DNA of 64,000 bases. Source: an uncultured Oscillospiraceae bacterium. Lineage in GTDB: Bacteria > Bacillota > Clostridia > Oscillospirales > Oscillospiraceae. The notes beneath the pieces were generated by a model. The model made no database searches. It saw nothing but the letters and a program-made list of their open reading frames with translations, and was not told where the DNA came from. Of the stretch, positions 25,736 through 34,792 are shown one piece after another (within the stretch, counting starts at the first letter, position 1; each line of letters begins with the position of its first letter). The position numbers and the translations under genes are program-made. The stretch is from NCBI GenBank assembly GCA_947632175.1, contig CANROC010000001.1, positions 1 to 64,000 of the forward strand, in the 5' to 3' direction.

Positions 25736-25828
25736 GAATAAGTTCTCCTTAACAAACAAATCCCCCGCCCGGTGAGCGGGGGTGTGGAATGTCTCGCGCG
25801 CCTCACAGGGCGGCAAAAGGCCGCCCGG

Positions 25829-26230
25829 TCATTTCTTGGGGTTGACGATATCGCGCCAATCCAGCATCCCGTCCTTGAGGCCGCGGATGAGGACCTCGGC
25901 GGTGGCGACGTTGGTGGCAAAGGGGACGTTCTGCTGGTCGCAAAGGCGTCCGATCTTGTTGGCGGAGGCCATGGCCCTGGGATCGGTGGGGTCGCAGAAG
26001 AAGAGGACCAGGTCCAGCTCGTTGTACGCAAGCCTGGCCGCCATCTGCTGGTCGCCGCCCTGGTCGCAGCTGAGATACAGCTCGATGGGCAGTCCGGTGG
26101 CCTCCTTCACCAGCCTTCCGGTGGTATAGGTGGCGCAGATCGAGTGTTGTGAGAGGATCCCGCAGTAGGCGATGCAAAATTGCACCATAAGCTCCTTTTT
26201 CCGGTCATGTGCCATCAGCGCGATATTCAT
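25829..26230 (-). CDS. mgsA: Methylglyoxal synthase homologue with altered active-site motifs
   Basis: MgsA converts dihydroxyacetone phosphate to methylglyoxal. The 133-residue protein keeps the family frame: IALMAHDRKK at the N terminus, GGDQQ with the catalytic aspartate, and PFATNVATAEVLI near the end. Other key stretches differ. The phosphate loop usually read as ATGTTG is ATYTTG, and the segment normally containing PHDPD or PHEPD, with an active-site His and Asp, is CDPTDPRAMASAN. Activity is therefore uncertain. It lies in the min/mre cluster, where clostridia commonly carry mgsA. Confidence 0.8.
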   Translation of the reverse strand: MNIALMAHDRKKELMVQFCIAYCGILSQHSICATYTTGRLVKEATGLPIELYLSCDQGGDQQMAARLAYNELDLVLFFCDPTDPRAMASANKIGRLCDQQNVPFATNVATAEVLIRGLKDGMLDWRDIVNPKK

Positions 26231-26330
26231 ACCTTCACCGGCTTTCTATATAATAAAAATTAATTCCTTTTTGGCTCCCCCTCTGGGGGAGCTGGCGCGA
26301 AGCGCCTGAAAGGGCGTTCCCCGGCGGCGC
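26231..26330. repeat. GCGCTTCGCGCC-type repeat between minD and mgsA
   Basis: A CTCCCCC/GGGGGAG hairpin and a GGCGCGAAGCGCC palindrome lie at about 26,275-26,310. The same unit pair occurs near 3,610 and 45,600. It may act as a partial terminator. Confidence 0.6.
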
Positions 26331-27065
26331 TCAAACCCTCAATTTGACCCGCTCCCCCGCTATGCGGGCGGCGATGTCCTGAAACTGTCCCCAGGCCTTC
26401 CGGGAGCCGTAGAGCGCCAGGGGGACGCCCCGGCTGCCGGCCTCCTCCACGGACGGGTCCTCGGAGACCACGCCCAGAAGGCGCACGCCCACGGCGTCGA
26501 TGACGTCGTCCAGGTCCCGGTCGATGCGGCGGAGAAGGCGGGGGCGGACGCGGTTGACGATGAGGCGCAGCCTCCCGATGCCCAGCTTTCTCAGCTCCAG
26601 CGCCGTGCGCTGGCCGTCCCGGAGGGAGGAGGAGTCGCAGGCGGAGACGATAACGGCCTCATCGGCCAGGGACGCGGCCAGGCGGAAGCCCGGCCCGATG
26701 CCCGCGGGGCAATCCAGCAAAATAAAATCGAAGCGCTCCAGGAGCTCGTCCGTCAGGGCGCGAAGCCCCTCCCGGTACCCCTCGTCCACCGCCTCCACGG
26801 GGGCGGAGAGGAAGAAAAGGTTTTCAACGGCGGGGTGACGGGCGATCGCGTCCTCCGGGTCCATGCCGCCCTCCACGATGTCCATGAAATCAAAGAGCAC
26901 GGCGTCGGAAAGGCCTAAAACGATGTCCAGATTGCGCATCCCCGCGTCAAGATCCACGCACAGCGTCCTGTACCCGGCGCGGGCCAGGAACGAGCCGATG
27001 GCGGCCGTGGCCGCGGTCTTGCCGGTGCCGCCCTTGCCGGAGGTTATCAAAAGTGAAGTACCCAT
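26331..27065 (-). CDS. minD: Septum site-determining ATPase MinD
   Basis: MinD is a membrane-binding ATPase of the ParA/MinD family that positions the division site. The 244 residues have the deviant Walker A SGKGGTGKT, CVDLDAGMRNLDIVLG, and LLDCPAGIG as Walker B. The C terminus (RIAGERVKLRV) is short, and a clear amphipathic membrane-targeting helix is not obvious. The ATG at 27,065 with AAGAGGT upstream was chosen over an upstream start lying in a mobile repeat. minC and minE are absent nearby. Confidence 0.87.
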   Translation of the reverse strand: MGTSLLITSGKGGTGKTAATAAIGSFLARAGYRTLCVDLDAGMRNLDIVLGLSDAVLFDFMDIVEGGMDPEDAIARHPAVENLFFLSAPVEAVDEGYREGLRALTDELLERFDFILLDCPAGIGPGFRLAASLADEAVIVSACDSSSLRDGQRTALELRKLGIGRLRLIVNRVRPRLLRRIDRDLDDVIDAVGVRLLGVVSEDPSVEEAGSRGVPLALYGSRKAWGQFQDIAARIAGERVKLRV

Positions 27066-27076
27066 ACGCACCTCTT

Positions 27077-27245
27077 TTAAGGAAACTCTGAATGAATCGA
27101 AGCATCGAGATTGGCGAGCAGATTTTTCGCCAGAGGAAAGCAAAAAATTGCAGACATACTTTACGTATTTCAAAATTTTTTGACGAACTATGGCGGAAAA
27201 TCTGCCGTCAAGATCGGTGCGGCGATTTGTTCAGAGGTTCCTTAA
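27077..27245. mobile_element. MITE-like 169-bp element upstream of minD
   Basis: Left end TTAAGGAAACTCTGAATGAA and the reversed right end TTAAGGAACCTCTGAACAAA are near-identical inverted repeats, and each outer border reads TTAA. The interior has no reading frame of note, is AT-richer than its surroundings, and contains GCAGATTTTTCGCC and GGCGGAAAATCTGC as a further inverted pair. Size and ends fit a miniature inverted-repeat element. It sits directly before the minD ribosome site. Confidence 0.7.
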
Positions 27246-27388
27246 TCATTATACCTGAGAACATTCCGGTTTTCAAGTGGCATATTTGGCGATTTTGATA
27301 CACATTTCAAATGAATTTCAGGCCAAACCCACAAAATATGGTGGTTTTTACCGAAAAACTCCAATGAAGCCCCAATTTCTTGGAGTCT

Positions 27389-29503
27389 TTACTTGAGAAG
27401 CGTGTTCTCCGTGTCCACCGTCGTCGGGCGGGAGACGGAATCGGCGAAGAAGACGTCCATCACGTCCTTGGCGATGGTGATGAGCGCGGAGCCCGAGCCG
27501 CCCTTTTCAACAACCACCGCGATGGCGATCTGGGGATCGTTGGCGGGGGCGTAGCAGACGAAGACGCCGTCGTTGAAGTTGGAGGTATCGGACTGGACGG
27601 TACCTGTCTTGGCCGCTACGGGGATGGGGTAATTGGACAGCGCCGACCGGGCGGTGCCGGAGGTGGCCACGCCGCGCATGGCCCGCTGGAGCACGGGGAT
27701 ATACCCGCCGGGGTCGTCGATGACGCTGACGGTCTTGGGGGAGCGGCGCAGGAGCACATCGGAATAGTCGAAGCTTGTGACGCTCTTGAGCACGGAGAGG
27801 GAGCGGAGCGTCCCGCCGTTGGCGATGGTGGAGACGTAGTTGGCCAGCTGCACCGGCGTATAGAAGTTGATGCTCTGGCCGATGCAGGCCAAGAGCGTAT
27901 CGGCGGCCCACCAGCCCTCGTGCTGGAGGGCCTGCTTGGCCTCACGGGAGGCCACGGTCCCCTCGTAGTCGCCGATCTCGATGCCCGTGTGGGCCCCCAG
28001 GCCGAAGAGCCGCGCGGCCTCGGCGATCCGGGTGATGCCCATCCTGTCGGCGATGTTGTAAAAGAAGAAGTTGCAGGACTTTTCAATGGCGCTGACCACG
28101 GTGAGATCCCCGTGGGAGCCGGGATAGGCGGTGCAGGTGGGCGTGAAGCCCTGCTCCTGGTACTCCCGGAAGATGCCCTCGTCGTGGATGACGGTGTTCG
28201 GCGCGATGTAGAGGTTGCTGAGCGCGGCGTAGGCCGTCACCATCTTGAAGGTGGAGCCGGGGTTATATAAGCCCATGGTGGCCCGGTTGAACAGGGGCCT
28301 TCCGGGGTCGTTTGCCAGGGCGGTGTAATCGGTGAAGAAGGTGGACAGGTCGAAGGTCGGGTAGCTGGCCAGGGCCAGGATCTCGCCGGTGCGGGGGTCC
28401 ATCGCCACAATGGCCCCGCACTGGGCCAGCTCCGGATCCACGTAGACGGTGTTGTTCTCCTCGGCCTCCTGCTGGGCCTTCTCCACACGGTCCCGGTTGA
28501 TCTGGGCGATGGTGGAGGCCAGGGCGTCCTCGGCGGCCATCTGGAGGTTCATGTCTATGGTGAGGTAGACGTTGTCGCCGGCCTCGGCCTCCTTGGTGAC
28601 CTCCTTTTTGACCACCGAGCCGGTGCTGTCGGTGTAGGTGGTGACGGACCCGTCCGTGCCGTGGAGGTACTCCTCAAAGGCCGCCTCCGCGCCGATCTGG
28701 CCCACGGTGCAGTTAAAGGGGTAGCCCAGGTCCTTATACTTGTCATCGTACTGCTGGCGGCTCATGGTCCCCACGTAGCCCAAAAGGTGGGCGGCGTACT
28801 TGGTGTGGTACTGCCGGACGGACCTGGTCTCGATGCTCACCGCCGCCAGGTTCTGCTCGGCAAGGTAGGTGATGAACTCCGGCGAAACGTCGGTGGCGAA
28901 GGTATAGGTGCTCCCCACGATGGGCTGGAGCTCCAGCCCGTAGCGCGCGCCGATGATCCGGCGGGCCTCCTGGGCGGTGAGGGTATAGTCGATCCTGTAG
29001 TGGTCGGACCGGAGCCACGCCACCAGGTCCGCGGCGCTGATACCGGGGTTTTCCGGGTCCTGGATGGACAGGGTGTTGGAGAAATACTTAAAGTAGCTGG
29101 TGAGGTTGCGCCTTTGCGTCCCGGTCATGTCCGCCAGGTACTCAAAGGGCGCGGACATGGTCACGGGAAAGGGGTCGGAGTAGGCCACGTTGTACTTGAT
29201 CGCCGCGTCGATGAGCCGCCCCAGGATGCCGTTGGGGTCCGGTTGCTTGAGAAGCTGCTCCCGGTTGACGCACACGTCGTACTTCGTCACGTCCGAGCTC
29301 AGAAGCACGCCGTTCCGGTCGAGGAGCGACCCCCGGGCGGCGTGGACGGTGGTCACCGTGGTCACGTAGCTCTCCGGGGCCTCCATGAGCTCCTCCGTCT
29401 CCACCGCCTGGATGCGGTAAAAGGTCAGCCCGTAAACGGCCAAAAGCACCGCCAGCACCAGGCCCATGGCGACGACGCGCTGCGGCTTCAAAAATTTATC
29501 CAT
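27389..29503 (-). CDS. mrdA: Penicillin-binding protein 2 (elongation transpeptidase)
   Basis: The 704-residue protein has one N-terminal transmembrane helix (VVAMGLVLAVLLAVYGLTF), a PBP dimerisation domain beginning at HAARGSLLDRNGVLL, and a transpeptidase domain with SxxK (PGSTFKM), SxN (KSCNFFF) and KTG (AAKTGT). It cross-links peptidoglycan in the elongasome with MreC and MreD, whose genes precede it by 21 bp. The start is ATG with AAGGTGATC upstream. Confidence 0.93.
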   Translation of the reverse strand: MDKFLKPQRVVAMGLVLAVLLAVYGLTFYRIQAVETEELMEAPESYVTTVTTVHAARGSLLDRNGVLLSSDVTKYDVCVNREQLLKQPDPNGILGRLIDAAIKYNVAYSDPFPVTMSAPFEYLADMTGTQRRNLTSYFKYFSNTLSIQDPENPGISAADLVAWLRSDHYRIDYTLTAQEARRIIGARYGLELQPIVGSTYTFATDVSPEFITYLAEQNLAAVSIETRSVRQYHTKYAAHLLGYVGTMSRQQYDDKYKDLGYPFNCTVGQIGAEAAFEEYLHGTDGSVTTYTDSTGSVVKKEVTKEAEAGDNVYLTIDMNLQMAAEDALASTIAQINRDRVEKAQQEAEENNTVYVDPELAQCGAIVAMDPRTGEILALASYPTFDLSTFFTDYTALANDPGRPLFNRATMGLYNPGSTFKMVTAYAALSNLYIAPNTVIHDEGIFREYQEQGFTPTCTAYPGSHGDLTVVSAIEKSCNFFFYNIADRMGITRIAEAARLFGLGAHTGIEIGDYEGTVASREAKQALQHEGWWAADTLLACIGQSINFYTPVQLANYVSTIANGGTLRSLSVLKSVTSFDYSDVLLRRSPKTVSVIDDPGGYIPVLQRAMRGVATSGTARSALSNYPIPVAAKTGTVQSDTSNFNDGVFVCYAPANDPQIAIAVVVEKGGSGSALITIAKDVMDVFFADSVSRPTTVDTENTLLK

Positions 29504-29524
29504 ACGATCACCTTCAAGATCCGG

Positions 29525-30025
29525 CTACATCACCCGGCCGAGAAACCGGGAGACGTAGTAAAAGGGGATGACGAACAAAAGGGAGCTCAGGCACTGCCGG
29601 AGGGCGATGCCCGCCACCACGGAGAAGGGCGCGCCCCGCAGGACGATGAGCACGAACACCTGGACGGCGGAGCACGCCAAAAGCTCCAGCGCCCCGCAGA
29701 TGAGGAAGGACGGAAAGCCCTGGACCAGGGAGGTGTCCGCGAGGAACCCCACCAGAAGCCCCGTCAGCGTCAGCAGGAGCGTGAACTCCACCGTAGGCTG
29801 GTTGCAGGCCATATCCGTGAGCATCCCGGCGAAGAGCCCGAAGACGCCGCCCTCCACCTTCCCGCCGAAGAGCGCCACGCCCGCCGCCGCCAGGGGCAGG
29901 AGAAGCGGCTTGGTCCCGAAGACCGTCAGGCGCGTGAACACCGTGGCCTGGAACAGATAGAGGAGGATGAGATAGGGCGCCAGGATCAGGAGCTTCACCA
30001 GCGTCCTGTGCTTAGTCCGTGTCAT
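29525..30025 (-). CDS. mreD: Rod shape-determining protein MreD
   Basis: The 166-residue protein is almost entirely hydrophobic, with five or six membrane segments (LLILAPYLILLYLF, LLLPLAAAGVALFGG, VFGLFAGMLTDMA and others). This fits MreD, a membrane subunit of the elongation complex. It lies 9 bp after mreC and 21 bp before mrdA. Sequence conservation in MreD is low, so the name rests on hydropathy and context. Confidence 0.85.
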   Translation of the reverse strand: MTRTKHRTLVKLLILAPYLILLYLFQATVFTRLTVFGTKPLLLPLAAAGVALFGGKVEGGVFGLFAGMLTDMACNQPTVEFTLLLTLTGLLVGFLADTSLVQGFPSFLICGALELLACSAVQVFVLIVLRGAPFSVVAGIALRQCLSSLLFVIPFYYVSRFLGRVM

Positions 30026-30034
30026 GGCCGCTCC

Positions 30035-30877
30035 TCACTCGCTGACGGCGAAATCCGTCACCACAAAAAGGTGCGTGCTCTCCCGGATGTCCGCCGAGGG
30101 CTCCACCAGCGCGTAGGGATCGAGGCCGGAGGCGTCCACGGTGAGGCCCGTGACGGTGCCGATGACCAGCCCCGCCGGGTAGCGCCCGCCGGTGCCGGAG
30201 GTCACCACCGTGTCCCCCACGTTGATGAGCCCCTCGTCGCCATAGTAGGAGAATTTCAGATTCCCGTCCTCAAAAAGCTCGAACTCCCCGGAGATGACGC
30301 CCGTGGCGCCTGTCTCGTAGATGAGCGCCCCCACCTTGGCGGAGGTGTCGATGCAGGCGGTGACCGTGGCGGAGGAGGGCGTGACCGCCGTCACCTGCCC
30401 CACGAGAAAGCCGTTCTCGTCCACCACCGGGTCGTAGAGCTCCACCCCCGCGGAGGAGCCCTTGCTCACCGTGAAGGAGCAGGCGAAGTTGGAGGCCGTC
30501 CAGCTCACCACGGACACCGGCTCCATTTTCAGGTCCTGGTGCCGTTCGGCGAAGCCCAGGAGCTTGCGGAACCGCTCGTTCTCCTCGCTGATCTCGGTGT
30601 ACTCCCGGTACTCCTGCTCCAGCTCCGCCACGCGGCTTTTTAGCCGCTGGTTCTCCGCCGCCATCTCGTCGTAGCGGTACATGTAATCGTAGGTCTGCTC
30701 CAGCGACCCCACCAGGGTATTGAGGGCGCCGCGCAGCGGCTTGAAAAAGGGCTCGGACAGGAGCGTGGCAAAGCCCGTCCGCCCGCCGCCCACGGCCACG
30801 GTCACCGCCGCGGCCAGGGCCACCACCAGCGCCGCCACGGCGATGGCGATCCCCTTTTTGCTCATAAATTCCTTCAT
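30035..30877 (-). CDS. mreC: Rod shape-determining protein MreC
   Basis: The 280-residue protein has one N-terminal membrane helix, a coiled coil at about residues 65-105 (ENQRLKSRVAELEQEYREYT) and a periplasm-side beta domain with SWTASNFACSFTVSKGSSAGV and GTGGRYPAGLVIGTV, all typical of MreC. The ATG at 30,877 overlaps the maf stop (ATGA). An internal ATG four codons later, with AAGGA before it, is a possible alternative. mreB is not in the window. Confidence 0.92.
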   Translation of the reverse strand: MKEFMSKKGIAIAVAALVVALAAAVTVAVGGGRTGFATLLSEPFFKPLRGALNTLVGSLEQTYDYMYRYDEMAAENQRLKSRVAELEQEYREYTEISEENERFRKLLGFAERHQDLKMEPVSVVSWTASNFACSFTVSKGSSAGVELYDPVVDENGFLVGQVTAVTPSSATVTACIDTSAKVGALIYETGATGVISGEFELFEDGNLKFSYYGDEGLINVGDTVVTSGTGGRYPAGLVIGTVTGLTVDASGLDPYALVEPSADIRESTHLFVVTDFAVSE

Positions 30878-31458
30878 GTCCCCCGCCCTTTCCAAACACT
30901 GTATCCGGCCCTCGCCAGCATCTGCGCCAGGACCCGCACGGGAAGGCCCACCACGTTGGACCAGTCCCCCCGGATGCCCTCCACCAGCATCCCGCCCATG
31001 CCCTGGATGCCGTAGGCCCCGGCCTTGTCCATGGGCTCGCCGGTCCTGACATACGCCTCGATCTCTTCCGCCGTCAGGGCCGCGAAGGTCACGGCGGTGG
31101 CAGCGCTTTGCGTCTCCTCCCGTCCCCGGGCGATGACCGCGAGGCCGGTGATCACCGTGTGCTCCCGGCCGGAGAGGGCCGCCAGCATCCGTTCGGCGTC
31201 CTCCTCATCCTTCGGCTTGCCCAGGGGCTTCCCGTCCAGGAAGACCAGCGTATCCGCCGCCACCACGATGTCCTCCGCCGAGGCCGTGGCGGCCACGTCC
31301 CTTGCCTTGCCCAGGGCGATCCTCTCCACCGCCCGCTCCGGCGGCAAAGCGGGATCGAAGGCCCCCTCGTGGGCCGAGGGCCGCACCGAAAAGTCCCGGA
31401 TCCCCATGGCGTTCATAAGCTCCCGCCTCCTGGGCGAGGCGGACGCGAGAATCAGCAT
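30874..31458 (-). CDS. maf: Maf family nucleotide pyrophosphatase
   Basis: Maf proteins hydrolyse non-canonical or modified nucleoside triphosphates. The 194 residues begin LILASASPRRRELM and carry VVAADTLVFLDGKPLGKPKD and GAYGIQGMGGMLVEGIRGD, the active-site segments. It overlaps mreC, an arrangement typical of the mre cluster, and starts 33 bp after the U32 peptidase. Confidence 0.93.
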   Translation of the reverse strand: MLILASASPRRRELMNAMGIRDFSVRPSAHEGAFDPALPPERAVERIALGKARDVAATASAEDIVVAADTLVFLDGKPLGKPKDEEDAERMLAALSGREHTVITGLAVIARGREETQSAATAVTFAALTAEEIEAYVRTGEPMDKAGAYGIQGMGGMLVEGIRGDWSNVVGLPVRVLAQMLARAGYSVWKGRGT

Positions 31459-31491
31459 AAAAAGTCTCCTTTGAAAAGCCTTGTCCGAAAG

Positions 31492-33552
31492 TCAATACCG
31501 GCCCATCGTCACGCTCTGGGGCTCATAGGACCCCAGCTCCAGATACCGCTCCGCCACGCGGGTACACTCCTCCGGGTTCTCGGTGGTGAAGCACAGCCGC
31601 ACGCCCCAGAGGCCCGAGGTGAGGTAGTCCCGGCTCCTGGCGGACAGGTGGAGCTTTTTCCCGCTCCAAAGCGTGTTGCGGCAGCCGTAGGCGCGGGTCA
31701 CCGGGAAGGTGAAGCCCCCGTCCCCGGTAAGGCCGGTGAAGCTGTCGCAGGAGCAGACGCCCGTCTGGGCCCGCACCAGACACCCGGAGGTCTCCGTCAG
31801 GGCCTCCCGGCCGTAGACGATAAGCTCCGTATCCGTAAACTTTTTGAGGGTCCGCACCTCCCGGGCGCTCATGTCCCCCCGGAGGGCGGCGGATTTGAGC
31901 CGCAGACCCGCCAGCACCGCCAGGGCGTAGGAGCTGCGGACGTTCAGTCCCGGCTCCCCCCGCACCTCAAAGCCCAGCTTCCGGCAAAAGACGATGTGCC
32001 CTAAGTTGGACACCGACACCTGCGTGATGCCCAGCTGCCGGGCCTTGAAGAGCAGCTCCGCCACACGCCCCAGCTCCGCCTCCGTGTTCACCGGGGGCAG
32101 CTGAGCGCAGACGGCGATATGCTCCGAGGCCAGAAACGGCCCCAGCCGCTTGTTGCCGGAAACGGCCTCCTCCAGCGGCAGATACACCACCGGCGGGGCC
32201 AGGGAGAGCATCCGGGCCGTGAGCTGGTCGGCCTTCAGCACCGACACGGTGAGCACCGGCGTCTCCGGCGACACCGCCGGGGCCGGCAGGTCCGGCAAGC
32301 CCCCCTCGCCCCTGGGCTCGAAGGCCACGCGGCGAAGCATCAGCTCCTTCAAAAGCGCGTCCCGCACCGGCGCCACCTTCGCCGGGTCCAGCCATACGCC
32401 CTTGGCGATGGAGGCGCTGACGATGCCGCACCGGAAGGGCGTGCCCCCGGTCTTATAGAGCTCCGTCTGGAGCATGGCGGGGGTAGTGGCGGTGTGGAAG
32501 GCCAGCTCCGGCTCCTCCCCCTCCATGGTGACGGCGTTCCCCCGGTCGTCCCGGACGGTGAGAGTGAAGGGGCTCCCCAGGGCGAGGCGGGCTTCAAAGT
32601 CCACCTCCACCCGCTGAAATTCGTGATTTAAGTAGTTTTTCCGGACCCCGCTGTAAAAGGGCGTGTCGCCCTCCGGCTCCGGCCCGGCCAGGCCCAGCAT
32701 GTCCCCGTAATCCGCCCCGCCCAGTGCCCCGGCGGTGAACCCGGCGGCGGGGTAGGCGCTTTCCAGAAGCGCCCGGTCCTCCCCGGAGGGCCTGCGCCCG
32801 GTGCCCAGGGCCCTGGTGTAGACCCCGGTGACCGCGGCCGTATATTCCGGGCGGCGGTCCCGCCCGTCGATGCGCAGGGCGGCAAGCCCCGTTTTCTGCA
32901 AAAACTCCAGCTCGTCCACCAGGCACAGGTCCTTCAGCGCCAGAGGCCTTTTGGTCCCCACCGCCGGGGCGAAGCGGGAGACGCACTCCCACCGGCAGGG
33001 TCCCCCCGGCTGTTCCTCAAACTCCGGAAGCCTGCACGTCCCCGCCACGGCGGGGCATAAGGGCCCGTGGACCTGGACCTCCAGCTCCAGCGGCGCGTCC
33101 TTGCAAAGCCCCTCCAGCTGCGCGCGCGTCAGGTCCGGCGGCAGGGCCGCGCGCTTGAGGCCCATGGAGGCGCACAGCCTCAGCCCGTCCCGGTCGTGGA
33201 TGCCCAGCCCCGTCCCGCCGTGGAGCGGCATGGAGGGCACCGCCCGCCGCAGGGCCCAGATGAGCCCGATATCCTCCGCCACCAGGGCGTCCGCCCCCAT
33301 CCGGGCGGCCCGCCGCGCCTTCTCCAGCGCCAGCGGCAGGGCCTCGTCGGTGGGGAGGATGTCCATGGCCACATAGAGCTTCACGCCCCGGATCCGGCAA
33401 AACTGCGCCGCCCGGCCCAGCTCGTCCTCGGAAAGCTCCAGCCGCCCGCGTGTTTCGCCGATGCCGAACCCCACGAGCACCGCGTCCGCGCCGCTCTGCA
33501 CCGCCGCCGACACGCCCTCCGCCGACCCGGCCCAGCTCACCAGCTCCGCCAC
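31492..33552 (-). CDS. U32 family peptidase with DUF3656-type region
   Basis: The 686-residue protein has an N-terminal TIM-barrel U32 domain (GADAVLVGFG, VKLYVAMDIL), the cysteine-bearing signature VHGPLCPAVAGTCRLPEF, and a long C-terminal part like the U32 proteins linked to rRNA/tRNA hydroxylation (RlhA, TrhP). Cysteines in CSCDSFTGLTG and RAYGCRNT may bind a cluster. The start is GTG at 33,552 preceded by AAAGGAGG. It is the first gene of the maf-mreCD-mrdA series. Confidence 0.88.
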   Translation of the reverse strand: MAELVSWAGSAEGVSAAVQSGADAVLVGFGIGETRGRLELSEDELGRAAQFCRIRGVKLYVAMDILPTDEALPLALEKARRAARMGADALVAEDIGLIWALRRAVPSMPLHGGTGLGIHDRDGLRLCASMGLKRAALPPDLTRAQLEGLCKDAPLELEVQVHGPLCPAVAGTCRLPEFEEQPGGPCRWECVSRFAPAVGTKRPLALKDLCLVDELEFLQKTGLAALRIDGRDRRPEYTAAVTGVYTRALGTGRRPSGEDRALLESAYPAAGFTAGALGGADYGDMLGLAGPEPEGDTPFYSGVRKNYLNHEFQRVEVDFEARLALGSPFTLTVRDDRGNAVTMEGEEPELAFHTATTPAMLQTELYKTGGTPFRCGIVSASIAKGVWLDPAKVAPVRDALLKELMLRRVAFEPRGEGGLPDLPAPAVSPETPVLTVSVLKADQLTARMLSLAPPVVYLPLEEAVSGNKRLGPFLASEHIAVCAQLPPVNTEAELGRVAELLFKARQLGITQVSVSNLGHIVFCRKLGFEVRGEPGLNVRSSYALAVLAGLRLKSAALRGDMSAREVRTLKKFTDTELIVYGREALTETSGCLVRAQTGVCSCDSFTGLTGDGGFTFPVTRAYGCRNTLWSGKKLHLSARSRDYLTSGLWGVRLCFTTENPEECTRVAERYLELGSYEPQSVTMGRY

Positions 33553-33680
33553 GCTCCTCCCCTCCTTTCAAGGCATACTTACAGGTCATTATACCACAGC
33601 CGCATGGAAAATTAAATGCCTTTTTGCAGATTTAACAATTTGTCCGCATTTCCCCCACCGCCCCTTTCCCACACGCCCGT

Positions 33681-33709
33681 ATTATACCACAAATAAAGCA
33701 GTTTGTCAA
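33681..33709 (-). promoter_or_regulatory. Sigma-A promoter of the U32-maf-mre operon
   Basis: On the minus strand TTGACA (33,709-33,704) and TATAAT (33,686-33,681), both consensus with 17-bp spacing. A second TATAAT at 33,593-33,588 lacks a good -35. Confidence 0.85.
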
Positions 33710-33734
33710 GTAGTTTTTAAGTATTTTTAATACA

Positions 33735-34785
33735 TCTGACCGCGCGGCGGCGGGAAAAAGGTTTGCGGCTTGCGCCGCATTCTTATATTCCCCACCCGCC
33801 CGCCTCCGCCGCCGTAGGGGTCGCCGTCTCGGCGACCCGCCCATCGATGATTGACCCGTCCCAAACAACGCCGTACGGGCCGCTGCCCACGGCGGCCCAT
33901 CCCCCGATAACCGGCATTTTCCGTTTTATCGACCCCGCCCCCGTCACGCAACGTGCCACGGGCGGACACATGGGTCCGCCCCTACGGGGGATATGGGAGG
34001 TTATCCCATTCGACCAACATGGGAGGTCATCGGAACGCGGGTCGCCGGGGACGGCGACCCCTACGGCGGTGAACGGGGCCGGTCCGAAACAACAACGCGG
34101 GCCGCCAGGAGTGGCGGCCCCTACGGCGTTCATCGGGGGCAATCTAAACCCTGCAACGCGGGCCGCCAGGAGTGGCGGCCCCTACGGCGTCATTTGGGCG
34201 GATTCGTTTTGCCGGAAACGTTCTGTTATCCAACGCTCGCTTCCCCCCTGCCCCCCTCCTACGAGGAGGGGGCTCCGAGACGGGGGCGGGCGCGATTTTT
34301 CGAACCAGTTCCGATAACGCACCTTTTTGCCCCTCCCTCCGGGAGGGGTGCCCGAGCGAAGCGACGGGCAGGGTGGGGGCGTCTATTTTTCCTGTTTGCG
34401 TTATCCGCCGTAGGGGTCGCCGTCCTCGGCGACCCGCCTTTCGTCTATTGACACGTTCCAATCGCCGCCGTAGGGGCCGCCACTCTTGGCGGCCCGCACG
34501 CAGTAAGTTTCGTTTACCGGAAGCATCCGTTACGCCCAACGGGCTCGAATACCCCGGCCCTGCGGGGCCACCCCTTTTTCCGAAAAAGGGGTCGGGGGAA
34601 TAAGGTTGCGCCGCAAAGCGGCGCGTTTGTATTCCATTGCGCCTCCGGCGCAATAAAATTGAGATTGCGCCGCAGGCGCAAACCTTTTTAAGCCCCCTCC
34701 TCGTAGGAGGGGGGGCAGGGGGGAAGCGAGCGTGGGACATGAGACCGGTTCCGACAAACCGCACCCTCCCCAAAATTTTTTCACA
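33735..34785. repeat. Repeat island upstream of the GntR operon
   Basis: About 1 kb without a gene. It begins with a block (GGCGGCGGGAAAAAGGTTTG onward) that recurs at 45,630. Palindromic units with the CCCCTAC edge follow at about 33,811, 33,962, 34,036, 34,100, 34,160, 34,405 and 34,472. CCTCCTCGTAGGAGG units lie at about 34,250 and 34,700. The order of units between 33,850 and 34,200 closely parallels 45,740-46,060, so the two islands are related. Frames in it are not coding. Confidence 0.8.
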
Positions 34786-34792
34786 TTCCCCC

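Noticed and set aside
33735-34785. Possible CRISPR array in the repeat islands
   Set aside because: Units are not evenly spaced, occur in both orientations, have no unique spacers of constant length, and no cas genes are near.
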